DNA of 41,587 bases from an uncultured Bacteroidota bacterium (GCA_903919535.1 CAIXIP010000012.1:1-41587), one strand, 5' to 3'. Counted from the stretch's first letter, positions 27,001 to 36,726 are shown. Notes: generated by a model from the letters alone, not told the origin. Numbers and translations: made by a program.

Positions 27001-27008
27001 TAAATTTG
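27001..27008 (+). promoter_or_regulatory. TAnnTTTG promoter element directly before dnaB
   Basis: TAAATTTG ends 4 nt before the dnaB ATG at 27013. Transcription from it would start at or within a few bases of the ATG, implying a leaderless or almost leaderless message. No convincing TTTG lies at the usual distance upstream, so the element rests on the -7 match alone. Confidence 0.5.
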
Positions 27009-27012
27009 TTCT

Positions 27013-28554
27013 ATGACTGAATTCACTACAAAAACTGATATAAACTCCCGCAGAAGATTAACAAAATCAAGTACCAACCAGCAATTGATGGAAATGGGTA
27101 AAATGCCACCTCAAGCAGTTGAATTGGAAGAAGCTGTGCTAGGAGCCTTAATGCTCGAGCGTGATGCGTTAACAAATATTATTGACATCTTAAAACCTGA
27201 AAGTTTTTATAAAGATGCTCACAACCGAATCTTTACAGCTATTTTCGAGTTATTTAAACGATCCGAACCAGTAGATATTTTAACTGTTACACAGGAACTT
27301 AAAAAAACCGGACAACTTGAAATAGTTGGTGGGGCATATTACATCACCCAGTTAACCAATCGTGTTGCTTCTGCTGCTAATGCAGAATTCCATGCACGCA
27401 TCGTAGCTCAAAAACATATCCAACGCGAACTTATCCGAATTTCCACTCAAACCATCAATGATGCTTATGAAGAGAGTTCTGACGTATTTGATCTTTTAGA
27501 TAGTGCTGAAAAAAACCTTTTTTCCATTGTTGATGGAAGTATCAAAAAAGAATACGTTCCAATGTCAAGCCTTATCAACACGGCCATTAAACAAATTGAA
27601 ATTGCAAAAGATAAAAAAGATGGATTATCTGGCGTCCCTTCAGGATTAATGGCTTTAGATCGAATCACATCTGGATGGCAAAAATCCGACCTAGTTATTA
27701 TTGCTGCTCGTCCGGCTATGGGTAAAACCGCTTTAGTACTATCAATGGCACGTAATGCTGCTGTTGAATTTAATCATCCGGTAGCCATTTTCTCTTTAGA
27801 AATGTCGGCCATACAGCTAGTAACTCGTTTGATAGCAAGCGAATCGGAACTAACTTCTGAGAAATTAAAAAAAGGTACGTTAGAGGATTACGAATTTCAA
27901 CAACTACAAGATAAAACACAAAAACTTGCCGAATCACCTTTGTTTATTGATGACACACCAGGATTATCCATTTTCGAATTAAGAGCAAAAGCTCGAAGAT
28001 TAAAAGAACAACATAAAATAGAATTAATAATTGTGGATTATTTGCAGCTAATGACCGCTGGTGGCTCTGGCAAAGGTAACCGTGAACAAGAAATTGCATT
28101 GATCTCTCGTTCATTAAAAGGACTAGCGAAGGAACTGGAAGTGCCTGTTATCGCACTTTCTCAGCTGAGCCGTGCAGTAGAAACACGTGGTGGTGATAAA
28201 CGCCCACAGCTTTCCGATTTACGTGAATCTGGTGCAATCGAGCAAGATGCTGATATGGTTATGTTTATTCACCGTCCCGAATATTACGGTATTACCGAAG
28301 ATGAGAATGGAATTGATTCAAGAGGAATGGCCGAATTGATCATTGCAAAACATCGTAACGGCCCAATTGAATCTGCCAAAACAAGATATATTGGACAGTT
28401 CACTAAATTCACTGATTTAGATAATTTAGATCAAAACCTTGATTACGGTTCCGCTGATGCCGGAATTACACCATCAACAGACTTTGGAAACTCATCTAGT
28501 TCTGTGATTCGTGGTTCCAAGATGAATGATATCGAAGAAGATCATCCATTCTAA
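27013..28554 (+). CDS. dnaB: Replicative DNA helicase DnaB
   Basis: Hexameric ATP-driven helicase of the replication fork. 513 residues. The N-terminal DnaB domain (about 33-135) starts PPQAVELEEAVLGALM. The RecA-like C-terminal domain has Walker A ARPAMGKT (232-239), IFSLEMSAIQLVTRLI, the Walker B IIVDYLQLMT, and the DnaB4/5 region LSQLSRAVETRGGDKRPQLSDLRESG with EQDADMV. No intein or insert is present. It is co-oriented with the exported gene 10 bp downstream and divergent from the lipoprotein gene, with a TAnnTTTG element just before the ATG. Confidence 0.97.
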   Translation: MTEFTTKTDINSRRRLTKSSTNQQLMEMGKMPPQAVELEEAVLGALMLERDALTNIIDILKPESFYKDAHNRIFTAIFELFKRSEPVDILTVTQELKKTGQLEIVGGAYYITQLTNRVASAANAEFHARIVAQKHIQRELIRISTQTINDAYEESSDVFDLLDSAEKNLFSIVDGSIKKEYVPMSSLINTAIKQIEIAKDKKDGLSGVPSGLMALDRITSGWQKSDLVIIAARPAMGKTALVLSMARNAAVEFNHPVAIFSLEMSAIQLVTRLIASESELTSEKLKKGTLEDYEFQQLQDKTQKLAESPLFIDDTPGLSIFELRAKARRLKEQHKIELIIVDYLQLMTAGGSGKGNREQEIALISRSLKGLAKELEVPVIALSQLSRAVETRGGDKRPQLSDLRESGAIEQDADMVMFIHRPEYYGITEDENGIDSRGMAELIIAKHRNGPIESAKTRYIGQFTKFTDLDNLDQNLDYGSADAGITPSTDFGNSSSSVIRGSKMNDIEEDHPF

Positions 28555-28564
28555 ACTTTAATTG

Positions 28565-29833
28565 ATGAAAAAATATTTTTTCGTTTTTCTATTCATTTCT
28601 TTTAGTTTGATCTCTCAAGCTGCCTACATTCTGATACCAATGGATCTGGATCAGAAAGACCATTTGAAAGCCTATGGAATTGCATACTGGACATTGAAAC
28701 ACGATGTGGAAGTTCACTGGTTATTGAATTATCGCGGTGGTAGTTTTATGATCAAGGATGCTAAGGAAATTGAAAATGAATGTACCATCCGTGGCGTTTC
28801 ATTTGAAGTAATTGCTGACTCAAAATCAACGGCTATTCTTACTGAAATTTCGGACCCCGAAGTAAACATGGAGGATGTAAAATTGGAGAAGGCTCCAAAA
28901 GTTGCAGTTTATTCTCCAAAAACAAAACAACCTTGGGATGATGCAGTAACTCTGGTTTTGAAATATGCTGAAATCCCTTATGACGTAATTTATGATGAAG
29001 AAATACTAAGTGAAAAACTAGCAACTTACGATTGGCTTCACCTCCATCACGAAGATTTTACTGGACAATACGGTAAATTTTGGCTCAGCTTCCGTTATGC
29101 ACCATGGTACCAGGAAGCGCAAAGAGCACAGGAAGAAAGTGCACACAAATTAGGTTTTGAAAAAGTCTCCCAAATGAAACTGGCTGTCGCAAAAAAAATT
29201 CGTGACTTCACTGCTGGTGGTGGATATTTATTCGCAATGTGTTCTGCTCCTGACAGCTATGACATAGCACTTTCCGCTGAAGGAGAGGACATTTGCGAAA
29301 GCATGTTTGATGGCGATGGAACAACTCCAAACTACAATCAGAAATTAGATTATTCAAAAACATTCGCATTTACAAATTATACACTTAGCACAAATCCAAG
29401 TGAATACGCTAAATCAAACATTGACACTTATCTTTCACGAGAAAAAAAATATGGTGTCAATAAAACAAATGACCTTTTCACATTGTTTGAATTTTCTGCA
29501 AAATGGGATGTAGTGCCAACAATGCTTTGTCAGAATCACGAACAAGTTATAAAAGGTTTTTGGGGACAAACAGTTGGTTTTGACAAATCATTTATCAAGC
29601 CAAATGTTTTGATCATGGGAGAAAACAAAGCCGCAAATGAAGCTAGATATATTCATGGCGATTATGGGAAAGGAACTTTTACATTTTATAGTGGGCACGA
29701 CCCTGAAGATTACCAGCACCGCGTTGAGGACCCTCCAACAGATTTGAGCTTGCATCCGAACTCCCCAGGATATAGATTGATCTTAAACAATGTCCTTTTT
29801 CCAGCTGCTAAAAAGAAGAAACAAAAAACGTAA
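28565..29833 (+). CDS. Conserved exported protein linked to dnaB (often labelled 'asparagine synthetase B')
   Basis: 422 residues. MKKYFFVFLFISFSLISQAA is a Sec signal peptide. The body opens with YILIPMDLDQKDHLKAYGI and has three conserved-looking blocks: IAYWTLKHDVEVHWLLNYRGG, LHLHHEDFTGQYGKFW, and HGDYGKGTFTFYSGHDPED; the C-terminus is Lys-rich (KKKKQKT). I recall near-identical proteins downstream of dnaB in other Bacteroidota, annotated as asparagine synthetase B. The N-terminal Cys of a class II glutaminase and the ATP-pyrophosphatase motif are absent, so that name is unsupported. The GGGYLFAMCS and SGHDPED elements hint at a class I GATase/ThuA-like fold. The start is ATG 28565 (a TTG precedes it). 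Function unknown. Confidence 0.85.
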   Translation: MKKYFFVFLFISFSLISQAAYILIPMDLDQKDHLKAYGIAYWTLKHDVEVHWLLNYRGGSFMIKDAKEIENECTIRGVSFEVIADSKSTAILTEISDPEVNMEDVKLEKAPKVAVYSPKTKQPWDDAVTLVLKYAEIPYDVIYDEEILSEKLATYDWLHLHHEDFTGQYGKFWLSFRYAPWYQEAQRAQEESAHKLGFEKVSQMKLAVAKKIRDFTAGGGYLFAMCSAPDSYDIALSAEGEDICESMFDGDGTTPNYNQKLDYSKTFAFTNYTLSTNPSEYAKSNIDTYLSREKKYGVNKTNDLFTLFEFSAKWDVVPTMLCQNHEQVIKGFWGQTVGFDKSFIKPNVLIMGENKAANEARYIHGDYGKGTFTFYSGHDPEDYQHRVEDPPTDLSLHPNSPGYRLILNNVLFPAAKKKKQKT

Positions 29834-29867
29834 TGTTTTTTTATTGCGTTGGGATTATTTTCTAAAT

Positions 29868-29910
29868 AAAAAAGCACCCGAAGAATATTTCTTCAGGTGC
29901 TTTTTTTCAA
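29868..29910. terminator. Bidirectional intrinsic terminator between convergent genes
   Basis: AAAAAAGCACC (29868-29878), one mismatch, GAAGAA (29880-29885), loop TAT, TTCTTC (29889-29894), then GGTGCTTTTTT (29896-29906). The A-run on one side and T-run on the other let it work for the plus-strand exported gene and the minus-strand yfhO gene. Confidence 0.88.
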
Positions 29911-29925
29911 TACTGATATTTCTAT

Positions 29926-32442
29926 TTAGTCTTTCTTCTTCCAAGCCATAAACAAGGCTCCACCAATAAATCCAAACAATAATAAACAAGATGCTAAAGA
30001 TATTTTTTCTCCGGTAATATATTTTGGTGGCTCAAATTTAAATTCAATTTTATGAGCCCCTGCTGGCACACGTATCGCACGCAAAACATAATCAGCTGCA
30101 AAATGAGGTTTTAATTCTCCGTCAACATATGCATTCCAACCTTCTTTGTAATATATTTCAGAGAATACAACCAATTGCTCAGAAGCGCAATTCGATTCAT
30201 ACTTTAAATTGTTTGCTCTATATTCAGTTAATTTAATTTTAGCACTTGGATCAGATTTTGGTACAAAACCTTCCAGTTCATTTTTGTAACGCTCATCAAC
30301 AATAATAGTGTTGGCTGGATTAATTTCACTCAATGTTTTAATTTCTTCATCAGCATTTTTCACCATTTTAATAGTATGAACAAACCATGCATTACCTAAA
30401 GCATATCGATTTTGCAATGGGGCAGCATCTGGATTGTAAATAATGTATTTAGTATTTAACATATTTAAAACACCTTGCTGAGCAAATGTTGCACGGATAG
30501 ATGAATCGGTTGGACTCGTTTTTAAAGTACTGCCAATTGCCTGAATGCTGTTTTGAATATGCGCATCAACCAAATCTTGATAGCGTCTCAATTTAGCAGC
30601 ATGGTATCCCCCTAATGATTTATGATAATAAGATGTACTCGTTTCATTAAAAGTATTTACTGCAATATTCAACACGCGATAATCAGGATCGGGGTCTTGC
30701 AATATAGCTTCATCAGCTGCTGTTTTTGGAAAAGGAATTTTTGCTTCTTGCTTGCTTGTAAAGTTTTTTTCATTTAAATAACTTTTATCAACTAAAGCAA
30801 GATCTATCAGAATAAAAACACCTAGCAAAGAGATTAAAATTGTTTTGTTGATTTTTGATTTTAAATACAACCAAATAGCTCCTGCAGCAACAGTTATAAA
30901 AAAGAAACTCCGTATCGCTTCCATTCTGAAAATTGCCATACGGGCTGTTTCTAAATTATCTATAAATTTTTGTGCTACCTCATCGCCATTACTCTTTGCG
31001 AAATAATCATATATTCGATTATCATTAACAGATGAAAAATCGTTTAAACTTGGCATTATGAAATAAAGTAGCGACAAACCACCTGTTAATCCAAAAGATA
31101 TAAAAAAAGCATTTTGAACAGTAATCTCTTTATTTGTAAATACTAATTTGATCTTTTTCTTAAAAAAATCAGGTTCTTTCAAAAACTTATCGATAGCAAG
31201 TATCGCTAAAACAGGAATAGCAAACTCTGCAAGAACTAATATCATTGATACTGCTCTGAATTTATTATATCCAGGGAAATGATCTAAGAAAATATCGGTG
31301 AGCCACATAAAATTTTTGCCCCAGGATAAAAATACCGATAAAATAGAAACTGTAAGTAACATCCATTTTAAACGACCGGGAATTATAAATAAACCCAAAA
31401 TAAATAAAAATATAATTATTGACCCTGAATATGGAGCATCAGTAAATGGTTGATCACCCCAATATTGGTTCATACTTCCAACACCTTCACGCATTTGAGG
31501 ATCAATATTTTTTAATGCGTTTTTATTTTCAGAAATATTAATACTGGATGAACGACCTTTAAAACCTGGTATCATTAAGGTCATCGTTTCGGATTTACCC
31601 AAACTCCACTGAGTTGCATAGTCTTTATCTAAACCAGAAGTTTTATTTTCTTTATCTGAAGTCAATTCCGATGGACCACGAATAGTAGATTTAGCATAAT
31701 CGTAAGTATTCCAAAGATTCGTGATATTACACCCTACAGCTAAAACAGCTGCTACAATGAATGCGGCTAATGTTTTTAAAATTGCAGAATAGTTTTTTTC
31801 CTTTAGGTATGCAACCCATTCGAAAATTACATAAATGGTTAAAAATAAAATCAAGTAGTAGGTAATTTGCACATGGTTACTCAATAATTCGAGGGACATA
31901 AACAAAGCTGTTAATGCTGAACCTAGCAAATATTTCCCTCGACAAATTAATATTACTCCTGCAAAAACAGGAGCCATAAATCCAATCGCAACGGCCTGAG
32001 TGTTATGTCCGGCATTAATAATCAGAAAGAAAAAGGCAGAAAACCCAAAAGCTATCGCCCCAACAATACTTAGCCATTTATCAACTTTTAACACAAGTAG
32101 CAATATAAAAAAACCAAGCATATAGGAGAACACCATATTTGCAGGTGTTGGTAACCATAACATGAATGCATAAAATAAAGGTGTAGTTAAATTAGAAGGA
32201 TAATGAATTGAAATCTGATAAGCTGGCATACCACCAAACATGGAGTTTGTCCACAATGGCTCTTCGTGGTATTGATCCCGAAAATCACCTATTTCTTTTG
32301 CCATCCCTGCGTGAAGTGTCATATCACTCTGAGTTATCACTTTGCCTTTTAACAAGGGCGTGAAATATCCTAATGTTAAAACAAGAAAAATTGCAATTGC
32401 GGCTACAACCGGAATAAGCGTTTTGAAGTTAAAATTTTTCAT
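29926..32442 (-). CDS. YfhO-family multi-pass membrane protein
   Basis: 838 residues with about 13-14 hydrophobic spans and a C-terminal soluble domain. The early QSDMTLHAGMAKEI and ending region with EIYYKEGWNAYVDGELKP are typical of YfhO proteins, a GT-C-type membrane glycosyltransferase-like family linked in Firmicutes to lipoteichoic-acid glycosylation. In Bacteroidota their substrate is unknown; a lipid-linked sugar transfer to a cell-envelope polymer is the guess. The start is ATG 32442 rather than the longer frame from 32469, because a TATATTTG promoter element occupies 32476-32469. It is divergent from the oxygenase gene and ends at a shared terminator (29868-29910). Confidence 0.92.
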   Translation of the reverse strand: MKNFNFKTLIPVVAAIAIFLVLTLGYFTPLLKGKVITQSDMTLHAGMAKEIGDFRDQYHEEPLWTNSMFGGMPAYQISIHYPSNLTTPLFYAFMLWLPTPANMVFSYMLGFFILLLVLKVDKWLSIVGAIAFGFSAFFFLIINAGHNTQAVAIGFMAPVFAGVILICRGKYLLGSALTALFMSLELLSNHVQITYYLILFLTIYVIFEWVAYLKEKNYSAILKTLAAFIVAAVLAVGCNITNLWNTYDYAKSTIRGPSELTSDKENKTSGLDKDYATQWSLGKSETMTLMIPGFKGRSSSINISENKNALKNIDPQMREGVGSMNQYWGDQPFTDAPYSGSIIIFLFILGLFIIPGRLKWMLLTVSILSVFLSWGKNFMWLTDIFLDHFPGYNKFRAVSMILVLAEFAIPVLAILAIDKFLKEPDFFKKKIKLVFTNKEITVQNAFFISFGLTGGLSLLYFIMPSLNDFSSVNDNRIYDYFAKSNGDEVAQKFIDNLETARMAIFRMEAIRSFFFITVAAGAIWLYLKSKINKTILISLLGVFILIDLALVDKSYLNEKNFTSKQEAKIPFPKTAADEAILQDPDPDYRVLNIAVNTFNETSTSYYHKSLGGYHAAKLRRYQDLVDAHIQNSIQAIGSTLKTSPTDSSIRATFAQQGVLNMLNTKYIIYNPDAAPLQNRYALGNAWFVHTIKMVKNADEEIKTLSEINPANTIIVDERYKNELEGFVPKSDPSAKIKLTEYRANNLKYESNCASEQLVVFSEIYYKEGWNAYVDGELKPHFAADYVLRAIRVPAGAHKIEFKFEPPKYITGEKISLASCLLLFGFIGGALFMAWKKKD

Positions 32443-32468
32443 ACAGATTTTTTTGAATTGAATAAGCA

Positions 32469-32476
32469 CAAATATA
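32469..32476 (-). promoter_or_regulatory. TAnnTTTG promoter element of the yfhO gene
   Basis: The minus strand reads TATATTTG from 32476 to 32469, 26 nt before the ATG at 32442. A TTTG on the same strand at 32496-32493 lies 16 nt upstream, one short of the usual spacing. It excludes the 32469 start. Confidence 0.6.
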
Positions 32477-32578
32477 AACTAAAAAGGACTTTCAAAAATT
32501 AGAGGTCAAAAATAAAAGAGTTAAAAATTGAAAAATATCCGTTTAGAAACGTTAGAACATGATTAAGTAACATTTCGC

Positions 32579-32586
32579 TATTTTTG
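32579..32586 (+). promoter_or_regulatory. TAnnTTTG promoter element of the oxygenase gene
   Basis: TATTTTTG ends 18 nt before the ATG at 32605. It overlaps the TTG at 32584 that would begin the longer reading frame, so the ATG at 32605 is the better start. Back-to-back with the yfhO promoter about 100 bp away. Confidence 0.55.
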
Positions 32587-32604
32587 CATGACAAATTACA
32601 CAAA

Positions 32605-33423
32605 ATGAAAAACTTATTAAATCCAGATTACCTAAGTGAAGAAAAAATAAAAGAATTACGCAAGCAATTTGAAAGTGCGGAACCTTGCAAACATATAGCT
32701 TTAGACAACTTTTTATTGGATACTGTTGCGAATACACTTTATGAAAACTTTCCTAAGTTGGAAACGCTAAACGTTAAACGTAAAAGTATTAACGAAAACA
32801 AATCGGAAGAGTATCATTTTGAAAAATTCCATTCACAATTCAGTGAAATGCGAGATTTCTTAAATACACCTGAGATGTATGAATGGATAAGCAAAGTAAC
32901 AGGTATTGAAGGTTTGCGATCGAGCGATGACTCACTTGGTTCAGGAGTCCATCAAGGCGGACAAGGTAGTTTTGTGGATGTTCATGTTGATATAAATATG
33001 AATCCAAACGCTCAACTTCACAGAAGAATTAATTTACTTATTTATTTAAACAAAAACTGGAAAGATGAATATGGTGGCGCATTGGAGTTTTGGGATAAAG
33101 ATGTAAAAAACTGTGTATCATCTGTCCTTCCAAACTTTAACAAGGCAGCAATAATGGTAACTGATGAAACGTCATATCATGGTTATTCGAAAATAAATAT
33201 TCCGGAAGGAGAAAGTCGTAAATCCTTTTATTGCTATTACTACACACCTGCAGGCAAAGATTTTGTTTACCGCGATTCTCGATTTAAATCAAGACCTGAT
33301 GAAAGCATAACAAAAACAGCTATCACAGAAGTAAAAGAAACTTTAAAAATAAACATCAAAAAGTTTTTGAAAGCGATTGGGATGAAATCACTTGACTTTC
33401 AGGATAAGAATAAGAAAAAATAG
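32605..33423 (+). CDS. 2-oxoglutarate/Fe(II)-dependent oxygenase (prolyl-4-hydroxylase-like fold)
   Basis: 272 residues. A jelly-roll domain in the C-terminal half carries the iron triad His127, Asp129 (HVD) and His192 (YHGY), with Arg205 (ESRKSFYCYYY) as the expected 2-oxoglutarate anchor. The order and spacing match 2OG-Fe(II) oxygenases of the P4H/PF13640 type. All key residues are intact. The substrate is not readable: relatives hydroxylate proteins, sugars or small molecules. There is no signal peptide, so it is likely cytoplasmic. It is divergent from yfhO and convergent with the helicase-nuclease gene, so there is no operon partner to suggest a pathway. Confidence 0.85.
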   Translation: MKNLLNPDYLSEEKIKELRKQFESAEPCKHIALDNFLLDTVANTLYENFPKLETLNVKRKSINENKSEEYHFEKFHSQFSEMRDFLNTPEMYEWISKVTGIEGLRSSDDSLGSGVHQGGQGSFVDVHVDINMNPNAQLHRRINLLIYLNKNWKDEYGGALEFWDKDVKNCVSSVLPNFNKAAIMVTDETSYHGYSKINIPEGESRKSFYCYYYTPAGKDFVYRDSRFKSRPDESITKTAITEVKETLKINIKKFLKAIGMKSLDFQDKNKKK

Positions 33424-33469
33424 GATTATTTAATAAGTTCAAAATTGGGATAAGAAGCAACCGCTCTTA

Positions 33470-36400
33470 CTAACATGAGACAACTTTCTCGTCTTCGATA
33501 TAAACTAATAATTTTTCGGAAACAGAATATCCCATTTCTACTAAGAGATCAGCATATTCAAGGATTTGTTTTTTGTGAGTCGCCTTTTCTTCTCCTGTTT
33601 TATAATCGATAATTACAGCAGATTTGCCATCTAAAATAACTCGGTCAGGACGAAAAGATTTTCCAGAAATGGTAATTATTTCTGCTTCATTTTTAATATT
33701 CAAACCTTGTTTGAAATAATTTTGCAGTTGCGGAAGTTCAATAATTCTCGAAAGTGTAACAATCAATTTTTCTTTTTCTTCAGCAATGATCAATCCTTCA
33801 GAAATCATCGAATTTAGGGAAGCTTCAAGATCGTCAATCGTTTTAATTTTCGCTAACGCTGTGTGAACCACAACACCGTAATCTTTTTTACTTTCTATCG
33901 CGTCCAGGTTCCATATACTTGGCGCTGCTGATCTCATTTTGATTGTATCTCGCCATTGATTTGAAGCAAATGTATCAAGATCAAAATTTAACGTTTCATT
34001 ACTCTGAATTTTATGAATATGGTTAGTTTCGGTACCGAATGTATAAACCGATTTTGTTTCTTGCCATTCGCCATTCACTTGATAATAATAGGCAAACATA
34101 TCACTTACCGTTCCTAAATTAGCCGGTGATTTAGAAGGTTTTCCGGTCAATACATACAAACTTTCTTCCGGTCGTGTAAGAGCAACATACAATACATTCA
34201 AATTATCCAATAACGATTTATTTTTCTCTTCCTCATAAAGATCACCATATGGAGTTTCATTTAACTCCTCAGAAGCAGGGACTAAAGCTGATTTTAATTG
34301 AGGAATTTTTTCATTTTCGATATCTACCCATAAATGTTTTTTACCTTTTTCAACTCTACCATTGGAAAATGGTAAAATTACAGCTGGAAACTCCAGACCT
34401 TTTGCGCGATGAATCGTCATGATTGTTACCGCATCCATTCCCTGCGGAACGATTAAAGAAGCTTTCTCCTTTTTATCTTCCCAATGTTCGATAAAATCAT
34501 TCAGATTATTATTTTGTTTTAAAGTGAAGTTCAATACTTCGTCCAAATAAAACTGAATATATGCGGAAGGTTTTGAATTTAATTTAAATAAGCGGATTAG
34601 TTCTTCACAAAGCTCATACAACGCCATTTTTTGCAGCGCATTTGCATTAAATTCAGAAGCAACTTTTTTAATTACAAAAGAAAAATCTTTCTGAGCCTGA
34701 TCCAATAAATATTGATTTAAATTCGAATCAGGAAGTTTTTTTGAACTGACAAAATAGGCTAATAATTCAGCGTGAATAATCTGATCTTTCGTATCATTCA
34801 AATATTTTAACAATGAATGAATAAAATTTATTTCAGCAGAATTGCTTAGCAACAATGAATCGGAGGAAATAACAGCAATTCCGTTTTGAGATAAATAATT
34901 TGCTACATCCTGTCCATCGGTATTTTTCCGAACAAGAATAGCAATATCTTTTAACAGATAATTTTTCTTTACTAAATCCTGGATAATCTCAAATGTTCTT
35001 TGCAAATGTTGCTCCCGAGCTTCTTCCTTTTCGGCAGTCAGAAACTCTATTTGCACAAATCCCCCAACATTTTCAGGATTAAAACCTTGCTCCAAACTAT
35101 CGTAGATACGTAGATATTTCGGATTTAATTTATTGGCAAGCGTTCTAAAAATCGCATTATTGAATTCTATTATTTCACGTTTACTACGGTAATTTTTATC
35201 AAGTACCTGTGGGTTGTAATTTCTTATCAAAGCTTCTTCTCGCTCAAGTACCAGTGGATTATCATTATGAGCAAACACATTTGGCAGACTTGCAAATTGC
35301 TCCACTTCTCCTCCACGCCATCTATAGATTGATTGTTTCCCGTCACCCACAAGCATCGTAAAATGACCTGTAGCAAGTGAATTATCAATCAAAGGCAATA
35401 AATTTTGGAATTGTAAAACTGATGTATCCTGAAATTCGTCAATCAAATAATTATTATATTTTTCGCCCAAACGTTCGTAAATGAAAGGGATAGGCTCATT
35501 CAATACAATCTTAGCGATCATTTTATTGAATTCGGAAATATGCAAAATATTATTTTGTGCTTTATATTCGTTCAATAGTTTTTCAATCTCATTTAAAACA
35601 GCCAATGAATAAATTGTTTTATTGATAAGGGCAAATAATATATAATCAGAGTATCCTTCTTCTTTAAGTATTTGAATGTTATTGAAGCTATCCAAAAGTT
35701 GAGATTTTAAGGCATCAATATCCGATTTGGCTTGTTCACTTACTTTTCCTGAATACCATTTATCTTCTCCTACAGTTGCCTGAACATAAGAATTTGGAGT
35801 AATGGACTTAATATTTCCGTTTGCTAATTTTTCAAAATAGCCTCCTATTCCTTTATCACCCTGATAAAAATCTTTATTTGTTAAACCACATTTTTTTATT
35901 ATTTGGGAAGCAACTTCCGATTCCTTTACAATATTATTTTCAAATAATTTTATTTCCTTTTGCAGTGTATCTTTTATCGAAAAGAAATCATCAACACCCA
36001 ATTCGCGCAATTTATCTATATGTATAGAACCTTCTTCCGACAATAAATTTTTAGCAAAATATAACAGGACATTTTCAATATGCCAGCTTTTTTCATCATC
36101 CGTTTTACTTTCGGTAAATTCTACTAAAGCTTTTGTGAGTTTTTCGTCTGTTCCTATTTGTGCTATCAATAGATCTATAGCTTGAGTAAGGAGTTTATCA
36201 GCATCCATTTCAAGATCAAAAGCCATTGGAATTTTAAGATCAAAGGCAAATGTTCGAACTATTTTATGCACAAAACTATCAATCGTCCCAATCGCGAAAT
36301 CAGAGTAATTATGCAACACGGCACTCAATACACTATTTGCTCTTTTCCGGATAACGATATCGTCTAATTGCTTTTTTGAATTAAGTTTTACGTGCTTTTT

Positions 36401-36658
36401 TAATTCAATCAAAAGCGTTTTTGTTCCACCCGACAATTTTGTATAGTCGTCTTGAGAAAGCTCCTTTAAAGCTTTGATAATACGCTCCTTCATTTCAGCC
36501 GCAGCTTTATTGGTAAAAGTGATCGCTAAAATGTTCCGATATGATTTAGGAGGATTTTCTTCGTCACTCAATGCCAATGCCAAATACTCTTTTACAAGTG
36601 TGAACGTTTTTCCGGAACCCGCAGAAGATTTGTAAATAGTAAAGTTTTTGTCTGACAT
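33470..36658 (-). CDS. AddA-like UvrD-family helicase-nuclease
   Basis: DNA double-strand-end processing for recombination is the expected role. 1062 residues. Superfamily I helicase motifs: SSAGSGKT at 11-18, ITFTNKAAAEMKER just after, DEFQDTS at 407-413, VGDGKQSIYRWRGG at 437-450, and MTIHRAKGLEFPAV later. The C-terminal PD-(D/E)XK nuclease is intact: upstream Glu, RPDR with Asp1005, and DYK 1018-1020. This combination matches AddA / exonuclease V beta of Bacteroidota. No AddB partner is found within the window. The ATG at 36658 is 68 bp from the divergent subtilase gene. Confidence 0.9.
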   Translation of the reverse strand: MSDKNFTIYKSSAGSGKTFTLVKEYLALALSDEENPPKSYRNILAITFTNKAAAEMKERIIKALKELSQDDYTKLSGGTKTLLIELKKHVKLNSKKQLDDIVIRKRANSVLSAVLHNYSDFAIGTIDSFVHKIVRTFAFDLKIPMAFDLEMDADKLLTQAIDLLIAQIGTDEKLTKALVEFTESKTDDEKSWHIENVLLYFAKNLLSEEGSIHIDKLRELGVDDFFSIKDTLQKEIKLFENNIVKESEVASQIIKKCGLTNKDFYQGDKGIGGYFEKLANGNIKSITPNSYVQATVGEDKWYSGKVSEQAKSDIDALKSQLLDSFNNIQILKEEGYSDYILFALINKTIYSLAVLNEIEKLLNEYKAQNNILHISEFNKMIAKIVLNEPIPFIYERLGEKYNNYLIDEFQDTSVLQFQNLLPLIDNSLATGHFTMLVGDGKQSIYRWRGGEVEQFASLPNVFAHNDNPLVLEREEALIRNYNPQVLDKNYRSKREIIEFNNAIFRTLANKLNPKYLRIYDSLEQGFNPENVGGFVQIEFLTAEKEEAREQHLQRTFEIIQDLVKKNYLLKDIAILVRKNTDGQDVANYLSQNGIAVISSDSLLLSNSAEINFIHSLLKYLNDTKDQIIHAELLAYFVSSKKLPDSNLNQYLLDQAQKDFSFVIKKVASEFNANALQKMALYELCEELIRLFKLNSKPSAYIQFYLDEVLNFTLKQNNNLNDFIEHWEDKKEKASLIVPQGMDAVTIMTIHRAKGLEFPAVILPFSNGRVEKGKKHLWVDIENEKIPQLKSALVPASEELNETPYGDLYEEEKNKSLLDNLNVLYVALTRPEESLYVLTGKPSKSPANLGTVSDMFAYYYQVNGEWQETKSVYTFGTETNHIHKIQSNETLNFDLDTFASNQWRDTIKMRSAAPSIWNLDAIESKKDYGVVVHTALAKIKTIDDLEASLNSMISEGLIIAEEKEKLIVTLSRIIELPQLQNYFKQGLNIKNEAEIITISGKSFRPDRVILDGKSAVIIDYKTGEEKATHKKQILEYADLLVEMGYSVSEKLLVYIEDEKVVSC

Positions 36659-36726
36659 TTTAGCTTGAATGGGTATTGCAAATTAAGCATAAATTGAGTA
36701 TTATTGTATAAGCAATACAAACATTA

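Noticed and set aside
28565-29833. Accepting the common annotation 'asparagine synthetase B'
   Set aside because: No glutaminase Cys after the start Met, no ATP-PPi motif, and a signal peptide; the name is not supported by the sequence.
36704-36720. TTGTAT-N5-ATACAA before the subtilase gene
   Set aside because: Only six-base arms in AT-rich DNA with no regulator gene nearby; too weak to call.
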